From Arachnopeziza araneosa (lineage: Eukaryota; Ascomycota; Leotiomycetes; Helotiales; Arachnopezizaceae), in contig QYAI01000032.1 in the NCBI GenBank assembly GCA_003988855.1, positions 124,001 through 188,000 of the forward strand: a stretch of 64,000 nt of DNA. Direction: 5' to 3'. Every line of letters begins with the position of its first letter. Within the stretch, counting starts at the first letter, position 1. This document shows positions 53,905 through 64,000 of this stretch, in pieces. The translations under genes were made by a program, and so were the position numbers. The notes below the pieces were generated by a model, which did no database searches, had not been told where the DNA came from, and was given only the letters and a program-made list of their open reading frames with translations.

Positions 53905-54950
53905 CCAACTACTGGATGCCAGATGCCTGGGATCCTCGGGAGATAAAGTTTATCCTGATATCGAGGTACCTCGCTCTAATGCTGCATACCTTGTTTGTTC
54001 GCAAACTTGACTATCTAGGGTTTCTGACAATGCTGCTGCTGCTCATCTCTTGTCACTGATACTGTCAAAAGGAAGTTCCAGAAACAGCAGCTTGGGTAGG
54101 ATGCCAAGTACTGGATCTATCATTTATTTCTTGAGAAAAATAAAAGTGGCGCATGTCAACGCACCCTTTGATCCATTCCTTATCCGCCTTGTGTCTTGCA
54201 GGACGGTTCATCACGATTCAACAACCGTGGTGGATCCTACATGAGCACCTAAAGCAAGCCAAAGCGCCTTTTCTGCATTCATTGCTTTCTTGCAGCTCAA
54301 ACTGCATTCTCGATTGGATATTTTCTCTTTACAAGATATGCGGGTCATGGAAAATTTGATTGAAAGTCAATCCGGAAGAGGCACAACACCTTTGTATCGA
54401 AGATAAGCTTTGCTGCTTATATTCGCATCATATATACTGGAAAAGACCAGCTATAATTTCGGTTTTCCTCCTCGCACACTCCAGGGCGGAAGATTACCAT
54501 GGAGTGAGCGCAAAAGATTGACGTTTGATGGTTTAAATCCGAGTTCCTTTTCCGAACCAACCAGCGGTTGTACATGGGGATTATTAAATCCGGGTCGCTT
54601 TGTCACCGAATCAAAGGCTCTGAATTATCCTAAAATCCGGATTCGGATCCGATGATATCCCGGTACGAAACGACCCGCACCACCCGCTCCTGGTGCACTG
54701 CGGACAAGACCACGCAGGATTATGGCACAGCGACCTCCGATGGCAAGCCTGAGCCCTGATTTGATCCCTTGTATCTCGCTCGTTTATGGCCGAATGGAAT
54801 CACCCACTGCTGTGCCTCTTGACGATCATACCCCCTCCCGGAGTTTACATCTGGTGATGTTTCACGCCGGCAGTGAAGGAATATAAGTATCGCCATGCCT
54901 CTCATTTGACTTTATCATCATCGACAGCAACAACAACAACAACGACGACG

Positions 54951-54989
<39 letters not shown>

Positions 54990-55178
54990 GCAAAGAAAAG
55001 CAAAGCAATTCAAGACCTTCAAACAATCAAAACATACTTCAACCCCATCTCACAGAATTCGCCGACACACTCTCGCCTATCTCACTTGAACCCCCTTTCA
55101 AGACTCGCTTCACACAAGTCATTAGGCATAGCCAATCAACAACCGACTACTCCACAGTCATCCAATCGACAAAACAAC
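53905..55178. other. Intergenic region, with CAA-rich leader
   Basis: About 1.3 kb between two plus-strand flavoprotein genes. No gene found. The last 300 bp is the probable 5' leader of the TetX-like gene. It contains the CAA microsatellite listed separately and an open frame in phase with the gene back to 54873, which I consider untranslated because it lacks a good ATG. Confidence 0.5.
54926..54990 (+). repeat. CAA/CGA trinucleotide microsatellite
   Basis: About 21 trinucleotide repeats, mostly CAA with a short block of CGA in the middle. It lies about 190 bp before the TetX-like start codon and keeps the reading frame open, so it would encode poly-Thr if translated. Confidence 0.9.
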
Positions 55179-56435
55179 ATGCCTGGACCAAAGATCGCAA
55201 TCATCGGTGCTGGACCTGGTGGCCTCACCCTTGCCCGTCTCCTTCAACAGCATGGCATCCCAGTCACCATTTACGAAGGCGAAGTATCTCGCTCCGTCCG
55301 TAATCAGGGCGGAAGTCTTGACTTGCATCCCAGGACAGGCCAGCTTGCTCTCAAGGAAGCTGGCTTGCTCGAAGAATTCAAGAAATACTCTCGTCCTGAG
55401 GGCGAAGCTATGAAACTAGTCAAGAACGATGGCTCAATCTACTGGGATGAGAATACCATGGGCAACATCAGACCTGTGGATCTATCCAACAGGCCCGAGA
55501 TCGATCGAATCCAGCTCAGAGATATCTTGCTTGATTCTCTAGAGGAAGGGACAATCAAATGGGGCAAGCGAGTTGCAAGAGTCGAGGCCGACCCAAAACA
55601 CCGCGGCAAACACACCTTATTTTTCACTGACTACACTATCGAGGGCGATATTGACCTCCTTGTTGGAGCTGATGGGGCATGGTCCAAAGTTCGCCCCCTC
55701 CTCTCTCCCGAACAACCCTTCTACTCAGGCATCTCTAGCATCGAACTATGGTGCAACGACGTCGATACTAAGGATCCTTGGCTCAGCAAATACATCGGTG
55801 CAGGCTCCTGCTTCATGTTCGACGAAGGCCGAGCCTTACAATGCCAACGCAATGGCAACGGCTCCATCCGTGTCTACGCCTCTCTTCGCGTACCCGAGAC
55901 CTGGGTCGACGACTGCGGTATCGATTTTACCAACCACGAGACGGCGCGTCAACAACTCGTCGAGAAGTACTGGAGCGATTGCAGCGACGATCTGAAGCGG
56001 GTGATCCTCTCCGCCAAAGACGAGCTCATCCCTAGAAGGCTGTACATGCTCCCCGTCGGCTTGAAGTGGGAGCCCAAGCCCGGCGTCACTCTCCTCGGAG
56101 ACGCCGCCCATCTCATGACCCCGTTCGCCGGCGTGGGTGTCAATGTAGCGATGTCTGACGCCTTGGAGTTGGCCCAGGCTTGTATCGCAAAGGTGGAGAG
56201 CCTCAAGGCCAAGTTCAAGAGTGACGGGAGAAACATCGAGGAGGCGACCAGAGAGTACGAAGCGACCATGTTTGAGAGGGGAAAGGCGAATGCGGAGAAG
56301 ACGGCTAAGAATATGAAACTGCATTTCAGTGCTGAAGGTGGACAGGAAATGGCTGGACGATTGAATGAGGGATTGGCGAAGTTGAAGGCTAGACAGGCAG
56401 AGAAGGAGGCCCAGAAGATAGCCGGTGGTGCTTGA
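55179..56435 (+). CDS. FAD-dependent monooxygenase, TetX/aromatic hydroxylase family
   Basis: Intronless, 418 residues. The FAD GxGxxG motif is IAIIGAGPGGLTLARLL at residues 5-21. The conserved DG motif appears as LLVGADGAWSKVRP near residue 165, and the GD motif as LLGDAAHLMTPFAGVGVNVAM near residue 308. This is the class A flavin monooxygenase architecture. The N-terminal SLDLHPRTGQLALKEAGL block is characteristic of the TetX subgroup, whose bacterial members hydroxylate tetracycline. Fungal members act on diverse, mostly unknown, aromatic or polyketide substrates. The C-terminus is a charged helix (KLKARQAEKEAQK). Start from MPGPKIA; the in-frame upstream open stretch is low-complexity. 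Confidence 0.9.
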   Translation: MPGPKIAIIGAGPGGLTLARLLQQHGIPVTIYEGEVSRSVRNQGGSLDLHPRTGQLALKEAGLLEEFKKYSRPEGEAMKLVKNDGSIYWDENTMGNIRPVDLSNRPEIDRIQLRDILLDSLEEGTIKWGKRVARVEADPKHRGKHTLFFTDYTIEGDIDLLVGADGAWSKVRPLLSPEQPFYSGISSIELWCNDVDTKDPWLSKYIGAGSCFMFDEGRALQCQRNGNGSIRVYASLRVPETWVDDCGIDFTNHETARQQLVEKYWSDCSDDLKRVILSAKDELIPRRLYMLPVGLKWEPKPGVTLLGDAAHLMTPFAGVGVNVAMSDALELAQACIAKVESLKAKFKSDGRNIEEATREYEATMFERGKANAEKTAKNMKLHFSAEGGQEMAGRLNEGLAKLKARQAEKEAQKIAGGA

Positions 56436-57355
56436 TCGTATTGCGATGGTTTTTATTTGCTGTTCTTGAGCGTGTATCTGATTGCTTTGTTTGATTTTAG
56501 CGATAATAGAGTGTCTGTTGGAAGCTCCACAAAACCATTTGAATTAACTCCATCTCTATCTCTGCTGTACACGTAAACATGCATTCCTGCTCACAGCACA
56601 GTCTTACCCTCCACGGTTCATCTCGATTGCTAGTCTGACAATCGGATTGACTATAATTCCCCACACCTACACCATCCCATCGCTGTTGTCTGAGCGCCTC
56701 ACTCCACGGCGATGATAAAAATTTGACGTCCATACTTGATATCAGTTGTCTACACTGACTCTCCCAGGCAGAAATATCAAGTAACATGGAAAGCGGAAGT
56801 GAGATGCCGACGATCTCAACACAACTGAGCCGCATCATCGCAACTGCAGGAGATCTCAAGCGAGTTTGTATATCGAGTACCTTATCCAGGTTTAGCTACT
56901 GTTGATTGGTCACCATAGCTTAGCACAACCTTTCACGTTAAATAAATCCAGGACGAGTCCCGTGCTCTTTTAAACGAGAATTCATATTTGAGATCGATCT
57001 CGGAAACTTTGTTTCGTCGTCGTCGTCCGGAATGCTCTTCTATTCGATATGAGCTACTAAACCTGGGCAGTTTATGAGTTGGGAGCATTGACAAAGTTCT
57101 ATATCTGGGGTTGAGATGGGAGGTTAGAGAGTTGTGCCGGGTCAAATTGGCTCTGGTGAATAGATGGCATTTTGAAAAGACTTGGACCTTCTCTACTTTC
57201 CGCTCAGATCAAAAGGCTGGTTTGGTATGGTGGTATATATTCAAGCCTCTGATATCCTCATTATCCTACATATTTAAAATCTCATTCATACATCAAGTCC
57301 ATCGTCATCTTCTTCCCTGAGAACAAGACCCAAGCGAATGCCCAAGCATGAAAGC
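56436..57355. other. Convergent 3' intergenic region
   Basis: About 0.9 kb between the TetX-like gene and the convergent gene at 57356. A Cys-rich minus-strand frame (56497-56859) is open but has neither signal peptide nor recognisable motifs. Nothing else seen. Confidence 0.45.
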
Positions 57356-58003
57356 TCAGTATACGTTCAAGCCGGCATTCTCCCTCAGCTCCGTCAGCTC
57401 CGGTTCATTCTCCACAACCCACCTCAGGATCCTCCTGACCCTCCCCTCACTCCTCCTCAGCACGCCTCTCTCCACGCCGCCCTTCTCCAACACGGCCTCA
57501 ACCTCTTTCCAACCATCCACATCCCCGGTCTCCACCGCCTTGAGTACCCTCATCCTTCTGACTCCCGTCCTCTCCTCAAAAACCTGATTGAGCAACATCC
57601 GCTCAATCTTCCCCTCGACCTCACCCCTCTCCCTCAGCCCCAGACTCTCCACAAACCCCTCGACGCGCGCGATGCCGACCCTCAACTTCCCCACCAGGAC
57701 GTTGACATGGCTCTCCACGAAATCGTCTCCGCCCTCCAGCAGCAGCGCCTGGGTGTCATCCGAGGTTTTCTGGAGCGAGGACAGGATGGCGAGCCATTCG
57801 GGGCGGCGATCTGCACACCGGATGATGAGCAGCGAGGCCGGGTTCTCGGCCTGTGCTTCGAGCTCCGAGAGCGCCGTGTGCAGCGTGCGGAGGGACTTTG
57901 CCAGATGCCCGAGAGCCGTGGTGTATGTGGGTGTGCTGTTCCAGAGGATGAAGGCCGTGTGGACTGCCGGGGTGAAGTCGCTGGGCTGAAAAGGCGTGGT
58001 CAT
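57356..58003 (-). CDS. Unknown helical protein
   Basis: Intronless, 215 residues from ATG 58003. Composition is Leu-, Glu- and Arg-rich throughout, with amphipathic repeats such as EWLAILSSLQKTSDDTQALL and GKIERMLLNQVFEERTGV, so it is probably all-helical. There is no signal peptide, transmembrane helix or zinc motif. The frame extends 51 nt upstream without a better start. I do not recognise the family. The strong codon bias of the ORF, its length and the poor quality of the antisense frame argue it is real. Confidence 0.65.
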   Translation of the reverse strand: MTTPFQPSDFTPAVHTAFILWNSTPTYTTALGHLAKSLRTLHTALSELEAQAENPASLLIIRCADRRPEWLAILSSLQKTSDDTQALLLEGGDDFVESHVNVLVGKLRVGIARVEGFVESLGLRERGEVEGKIERMLLNQVFEERTGVRRMRVLKAVETGDVDGWKEVEAVLEKGGVERGVLRRSEGRVRRILRWVVENEPELTELRENAGLNVY

Positions 58004-59773
58004 CACGGTCTGGTGAGAAACGGTCCCTCTCGAAGATAAAAGAAACCCAAACAACAGATCAAGAAGTGAAAGATAATCAGGAAGATATTTGATGAGGCTG
58101 GGGTTGTAAGGCGGGCAAGAGACGCTGGGTTCAGGTTTTTATGTCCCTCCCACCATTCGTGGTGTGCCGATAAAGCTGGGGATGGATGTTTCCGCGTGGC
58201 GTTGGTGATGAAACGACACAAGCCTACCTAGGTAGAGCGCGCGCTTGTATAGCTAAGAAAAGGAGGATCCTTTTGAGTCAGGCTGTCTCGTGAATTCATG
58301 TAGGAAAATGAGAGACGCAAAAAGAAAGGCTAGGATGCATGAGGCTGAGAACGTTCGTTTCAGCTACGAAGCGTTGTTGACGGGAGGCTCTGGGGAGTCA
58401 TAGGTGGTTAAGCGAGCAGGGAAAGGGGCTGAGCTTTGGGTGACTTCTTGCTACTTTTGAGATCTAATAGGAGAGACTCAATGATTGATGTTTCCTATGT
58501 GTCCTTTGAATCCTTCACATTCTAGAACTTAGTATCAAAATCATGAATATGAAAAGTCACGTGAGTGGCTCCAAACTACCTATTCAACTCAAAAATTTCA
58601 TGTGTAGAGGTTTAGTCTCTCGAGTAGATATGAATGTCCGAGTTGGATTGAAACAAATAATTGAGGTGCTGTATTCTGTATATGTTTGTCTCCATTTCTA
58701 ATTATGTCGTGAACCAAAACTATGTGTTCGGATCGGGGTTTGCTTTGACCTCCGAAGCCGACACGATGAACCTGATTACTGACCTTACTACTTTCTACTA
58801 CTCATCTTCAAGTAGCTACACCCAGTCCCTTCTGGAATAGACACTTTCGCTCCCACAACACTCTTTCTGTTGCGATTCGCAACTCTGACGGAATCTCCGA
58901 ACTCCGGTGGCGGCGAAGCGTGGCCTCCGAAAACTCCGAAACTTCTCTCTAGATATCTATGATCTTTGACGTATTTACGCTATCCTACCTCATCCTTTTG
59001 CGGAGTCTATGCTGATGCATATTCCGAAACTGGTGATTGGATGAGGACAAGAAAGTGCGAAGGAGTTGGACAAACATCTTGGGTTCGGAGTGGAAGGAAA
59101 CTTCAGAAATCCGAAGTACTCACGACTCTCCTAACAGTTTGGAGGGCTGGAGAGGGTTCGGAGCCGGATGGGACCGTTTGTGTTCCAAGTCGGACATTTC
59201 GGGGCTTTACGATATGCAACAAAGTCGGAAAAGACGTGCTCGGAGGCCGGGGCTGAAATGCGAACTGCAACAAATCGTCTTTTGATTACCAGATACCAAT
59301 TGAATCATTTGGATATATCTGATTTCAACCTTCTGGATACATATCCGGAGAATCTCCGACCGCAACGCTAATTCCCTTTCTCCGTTGTTGACGTTCCGTT
59401 GCTAACATAACATAAGCAGACAAAAACTCGCTGTTTCTCCGAGTCCGGTCATCATTTTCTGCTCAGACACCGAATCAAAAGCCATGGAAGGAGAATAAAG
59501 CACTTAAACTCGCGCTCTTACAGAGGGGGCAGGGGATTATCATAGTGGAGGAAGAAGAGAAATGAGTTTTGAGGGATACTTTTGATCAGGATGATTGGAA
59601 AGTAATCGGACATCACCGCCTTGAGCGAGGTGGTTGCCAGATCTAGACTAATAAGTCTAAAATTGCAAGTACGAGAAGCACTCGATATACTTTCGTCAAC
59701 CTGATTGTCACTTGAAACAGCTTGCCATACAAAATCGCCTGGGATGATGGTAATTGGAGACATGCTTGACATT
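58004..59773. other. Intergenic region with TCCGA/TCGGA-rich segment
   Basis: About 1.8 kb with no convincing gene. From about 58720 to 59460 the pentamer TCCGA or its complement TCGGA recurs far more often than expected (see findings). Open frames here are short and on both strands. Confidence 0.5.
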
Positions 59774-61467
59774 TCATAGCTCAGTCTCAAACTGTCTAAC
59801 CATAAGTCCTTTCTCAGCAAGGAAATCTTTCACTTGCTTCACGGTGTATTCACCTCTGTGGAACATACCTGCTCCAAGCGCAGCATCGGTCTTCGTTTTC
59901 GAGAAAACTTCATCGAAGTGACCTGGATTTCCGGCTCCACTGGAAGCAATGACTGGTATGGTGATAGCGCTCTTCACTTGATCGATCAGCTCCAAGTCAA
60001 AGCCACTATTTGTGCCGTCCTTGTCTATGCAGTTCAACAGGATCTCACCAGCACCCATTGCTTCAACAGCTTGTACCAATTGGACGACATCCATATCTCG
60101 AGTTTCTCTTCCACCCTTGATGGTACATGCGTACCAGCAGGCTGTTTCTCCATTTGGGCCTGGGAGCTTTGTTGCAACCGTATTATGATTCGCTTCCGAT
60201 GGCTCCGATACGTAAACCCGTTTCGGATCAACACTGACAACCACAGCTTGATTTCCGTAGGCTCCTGATATTTGTTCAATTGCCGTTTTACCAGTCAACT
60301 TCTTCCCGGCTGCATAATATTCTTCTGCTGCAGTGACAGCATCTGAGCCAATGGAGACTTTATCAGCACCACTTTTGAAGTACATTGTTGCAATCTCTAG
60401 AGCCGAAACCTTTGTCCCATCTGTATCTGTAGTATCTCTGATCCCACCTCCGATGGTCAGTGGCACAAACACGGTTTCTGAAGTCTTTCGTAAGATTTCC
60501 AGCATGGGTAGATCTGCTAATGGGCAGTCTCGAAAACTGGTAATATTCAAGAACGTAACCTCATCTGCTCCTTGCTCGTAGTATTTTCTTGCCATTTCAA
60601 CCGGCTTGCCTAAGTTTCGAACATTGCCTCCGGCTGTCTTCTCTCGTACATCGTATTGATCTCCTTTTGTAACAACTAAATCGCCTTGATCATTCGTCCG
60701 TACGTCTAAGCATGCAATGACTCTTCTTGTTAAGCCTTCCGCTACTGCGGTTAGACCGGGAACGATGCTGCTTTCGTGGTTGCCATCTAAGAACGCCTTG
60801 ATGACTCTCAGTCCAGCAAAACCACTCTTCTCTGGATGAAATTGTGTAGCCAATATATTTCCCTTTGCAATTGCACCAACGAATTCTTCGCTTCCATATC
60901 TAGCAGTTGCAACAGTCCAACCTTGACTCTCGAGCTCTCCTTCTCGATACGGAACTTTATATGAATGAACGTAGTAGTATTTTGAACTTGGCCTTAACCC
61001 AAAAACTTGCTTGTCTGAAATATTGGCACTATTCCATCCTATATGAGGGACCGATTTCGATGTTTCATCAAAACGATCGAGGTGGCCTTTAACCAGACCA
61101 ATTCCAGAGACTCCTGCCTCTTCTGAAGAGCCTTCAAACAGTGCTTGTAGCCCAACACATATGCCCATAAAAGGTTTCCCTGACTCAATATGCTTTCGAA
61201 GTGCGGGAAGGTAGCCTGCAGAAGATAATTGTGACATGCAATGCCCAAAATGGCCGACACCGGGAAGTATAAGTTTCTACAATGATTGTTAGCATTCAAC
61301 ACTGCAAAAACGATTGGTGCGCAAGTTCAAAAGACGTGACTTACCTCAGCATTCACAACATCTTCTGGTGATTTGACCCATTCTACAGTGTAACCGACTT
61401 TTTCGATAGCATTGACTAAACTTCGAATATTACCGGCAACGTAGTCCAGTAAATAAACCGTCGGCAT
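59774..61467 (-). CDS. his7: Imidazole glycerol phosphate synthase HisHF (HIS7)
   Basis: Bifunctional histidine-biosynthesis enzyme. Two exons (61345-61467 and 59774-61276, intron 68 nt, phase 0) give 541 residues. The N-terminal glutaminase (class I amidotransferase) has the nucleophile in GICVGLQAL and the His-x-Glu pair in QFHPEKSG. The C-terminal cyclase barrel starts at RVIACLDV and carries EVTFLNITSFR, PLTIGGGIRD and VIASSGAGNPGHF phosphate-binding loops. It converts PRFAR plus glutamine-derived ammonia to IGP and AICAR. The start MPTVYLLDYVAGN is the family N-terminus. The gene is complete. Confidence 0.96.
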
Positions 61468-61975
61468 TTTGAAGCTGAGAAATTTATTTGAATTTTACAG
61501 CGATCGAGTCACCGAAAGACAACCCCGCGCTAGCAAGGAGCTTTGGCTGACCCGCCGGCTCAATATCGGTTGTTTCTCTCCCATGTTGGTGCTTCTTCTT
61601 CTTCTCTCAACAACACCTGGTTTTCCAATTCTAGGACAAGCATGCAGATTACTTGGTCAACAGATCAAGTCATAATAATCGCTGTAATATTTCAAGTTCA
61701 AATGGTTTTCTGGACAAGTGTCCAATCTGCTACAGCATTAAGCCGTGACCCCTTTGGAGCCTAACACCTACAGACGCTGGGTAAACGAGGATGTTAATTC
61801 TAACTTTAGTCTCTCATTGTCTTTATTAATTTTGTAATTTCTCGCTTCATCTGTCTGCCTGATTCTTTCATAAAATCATCTTGACATCTCCACCTTTTTG
61901 CCAAATCTTCCAACTTTTTACAGCTTTCATGTCCAGTTACACGGAACAGAAGACCGCCACCCAGCTTAAGTAGCC
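61468..61975. other. Divergent promoter, HIS7 and NLR gene
   Basis: About 510 bp between divergent starts. I looked for a Gcn4/CPC1-type TGACTC site, expected for HIS7. TGACCC occurs near 61550 but no exact TGACTC was noted. No gene. Confidence 0.45.
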
Positions 61976-64000
61976 ATGGAAGCAATGATGGCAGACTCTC
62001 AAGCAAAAGCTAGCCAACTATTTGAGGAGCAACCACGAGACAGTGACTGGAAAAGATTCAGAGAGCGGCTGAGGAGGAAACTCCCAAGCCGTAAATCTAT
62101 TGATTCCCAATCATCGGAACGACAACCGCAAATGAGTATGTGGAAGAGGTCTAACAAAAAATTTAAGCAGCGTCCAGCAATCTTAGCTACGTCTGAAGCC
62201 GCTGGATTGAATGATACGCTGTCAACTCCCTCCCGGTGCTTTGCGGCCATCACCACACCAAGAGTCAGTACAAGTTCACGATATCTCAACATTGAGCAAT
62301 ATCTCACCGGAGCTCCCGTACCAGCAGCCACGTCCTAATTCTGTTGTAGCTTGTAGTTCAAGCATCTTGAACCCGAGTTCTCAACATCATCCAGAACGAC
62401 CAGCAACCATTTTATCTGTGATGGGGTTATCTCAGCATCGTCTAATGAATGATGAGACACCCGTTCCCATAGCTCACCTCTGGGACGAAGCATACGAGGC
62501 CCTTCGATTAGCCAAACCCGACTTAATCAGAGAATACGAGCAACATGTACTTGGTGATAAGTCGGAGCTTGTTCTACGGACATCTCAACATCTAGGGGCT
62601 ATGAGAATACACCAGATGAAAATCGTTCTAGAAAAACGGATATCTGAAGCCGAGAAGAATGCGTTAAAAATTGCTGGTACAAAGATTGTAGTGAAAGACG
62701 TCATTGGTCCTCTATTTAGTGTTATAATTTGGGCCAAGGACTATATCAGCAATGTTGTAAGCGCGAATCCTTACACTGCAATCGCATGGACTGGTATTTC
62801 GCTGCTACTTCCGGTATGATAACCCGATTCATAAATTGTTTCTTGTAACGCGATATTGACAATTAAAGTTGCTTCTGAACCCATCTAAACAGGCAGCTGC
62901 GTTAGTGGAAAGTCTTACCTACGTTTCGGATTTGATCGTCCAAAGTACACTGAGGGAATCGCTTTACTCTCGCCGATATGAGTCTGCTCCCGGAGAATCA
63001 GCGCCAAAATATAAGCAATCCCATCGCCTTTATAGACAAACTTTACAAGCACTGTACGTCAACATCCTAAAGCTCCAAGTTGTCGCAGTGAATTACTACT
63101 ACAGAAACGAAAGTTCCCAGCTTATCCGCGATATTATCAAATTGGATGATTGGGCCAATCTTCTTTCCGAAGTCAAATCCAAAGAGTTGGCTTTCAATTC
63201 ATTCTTCGCAATATGGAGGGATAAAATTGCCTGTGATGATCAAGAAGGTGTTGTCTCACGCCACAATGCAAGCCTGGAACAACTTCTAACTATCGCATCT
63301 ACCATCAATGATATTCGACAAGCGGTCCAGAAAGAATATAACAATCGCCAGCGCGATGAACTCATTCGCTGGATTTCCTCCATGGATCCCTCAAAATACT
63401 ACAATATTGAACTAGAAAGAAGCCTCGCTAGGACTGGTTTATGGCTAACAAAAGAAAGTGAGGCTTTTCAGAAATGGAAATCGTCTGGTAACTCAATACT
63501 ATGGATTCATGGGAAAGGTTTGGATACTCTACTATTTCGTTTTCTATGAATTCTGACAGATATTCTAGCTGGGTCGGGAAAATCGGTACTGAGGTGAGAG
63601 AATTTGAAGTTGTTGAATAGGCATGTGAACTTATTCTTCTTATAGTTCAACGATCATTAAGCTACTTAGCGACGGCCATGAACCAGATCCTGATATTGCG
63701 ATTGCGTACCATTATTTCAGTTTCAGTGATGTTCAGACTCACGACGTAAGCGAAATGCTCTGCTCACTTATCAAGCAGCTATGCTGTCAACATCCTAATA
63801 CAACACAACCACTTCAGAAACTCCTCCGATACCAGGATATGGGTCATCGTCCTGATGTTCAAACGGCTGAACAGGTTTTGGCAGCTTGCTTGCGTGGGTT
63901 TTCGAGTGTCTACCTCGTAATTGATGCGCTTGACGAATGCCCTCCTGAAAATCGTGAGCGAGAGAAACTTTTGCATAGTTTACGTCGGGTCCATCAGACT
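61976..64000 (+). CDS. NACHT-domain NLR-like protein, 3' truncated by window
   Basis: Partial gene running off the right edge. Exons as read: 61976-62235 and 62297-62813 (first junction least certain), 62869-63517, 63569-63593 (25 nt) and 63646 onward. After a basic, variable leader, an N-terminal NWD-type domain is recognisable by PIAHLWDEAYEALRLAKPD and LLLNPSKQAAALVESLTYVS. The NACHT NTPase follows: the Walker A is GKAGSGKSVLS, spelled by the 25-nt exon and its neighbours. Walker B is YLVIDALDECP. Fungal NLRs of this build sense non-self or other signals and trigger cell death or other responses. The C-terminal repeats (ankyrin, WD40 or TPR) lie outside the window. Confidence 0.85.

Noticed and set aside
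54873..55178. N-terminal extension of the TetX-like protein including poly-Thr
   Set aside because: It begins at a non-ATG codon, is low-complexity from the CAA microsatellite, and the conserved flavoprotein N-terminus starts at 55179.
56497..56859. Cys-rich minus-strand ORF as a possible effector
   Set aside because: No signal peptide and no regular Cys spacing; it lies in the 3' region of two convergent genes.
1..64000. CRISPR arrays, bacterial operons, tRNA or rRNA genes
   Set aside because: The sequence is eukaryotic; tandem repeats found have no spacer structure, and I saw no tRNA B-box with a foldable cloverleaf.

Overview
The window is nuclear DNA of a filamentous ascomycete (Pezizomycotina). 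Three observations support this. Most genes carry short GT-AG introns of about 47-150 nt that restore reading frame exactly. The gene complement is typical: a cell-wall-integrity MAP kinase, bifunctional HIS7, a HET-domain protein, a NACHT-type NLR and an RCR protein. Genes lie singly on both strands with no operons. A Leotiomycete is my guess from general protein character only. All exon boundaries were read by eye from splice signals and frame, and no search was run.

Layout: 0.1-12.7 kb holds mostly housekeeping genes. These are Slt2-type MAPK, cytosolic tryptophanyl-tRNA synthetase, a Ups1/PRELI lipid-transfer protein, ABZ2-type aminodeoxychorismate lyase, a minimal cytochrome b5, a WW-domain protein, a possible small secreted protein and a KpsF/GutQ-like SIS isomerase. 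From 12.7 to 16.4 kb there is little coding except a 63-residue membrane protein. From 16.4 to 25.4 kb come a 955-residue unknown protein with a Cys/His N-terminus, an MFS transporter, an RCR (Congo red resistance) protein and a GPI-anchored glycoprotein.

From 25.4 to 35.6 kb the content is accessory-like: a ferric/cupric reductase with a Met-rich ectodomain, a catalase-related peroxidase, a HET-domain protein, a divergent SDR / phytanoyl-CoA-dioxygenase-like pair and a secreted TNT-fold NADase-like protein. From 35.6 to 39.8 kb the DNA is gene-poor, with one decayed gene fragment. From 39.8 to 46.7 kb there are a DFR/GRE2-like reductase, a four-repeat hydrophilic protein, a BAHD acyltransferase bracketed by a 37-bp minisatellite, and a purine/pyrimidine deaminase-fold protein. 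From 47 to 64 kb there are a kelch protein, OMA1, alkaline ceramidase, two flavoproteins (DAO-like and TetX-like), an unknown protein, HIS7 and a truncated NLR.

The most unusual signals are: (1) a 37-bp repeat family, seven tandem units at 43.1 kb, three at 45.8 kb and single inverted units at 45.7 and 31.0 kb, flanking the acyltransferase gene together with an exact 16-bp direct repeat; (2) three microexons, namely 3 nt in the SDR gene, 13 nt in alkaline ceramidase and 25 nt encoding the Walker A loop of the NLR; (3) a GC-AG intron in the DAO-like gene; (4) a TNT-type NADase gene whose stop codon overlaps a perfect 12-bp-arm inverted repeat; (5) a 770-bp stretch strongly enriched in TCCGA/TCGGA.
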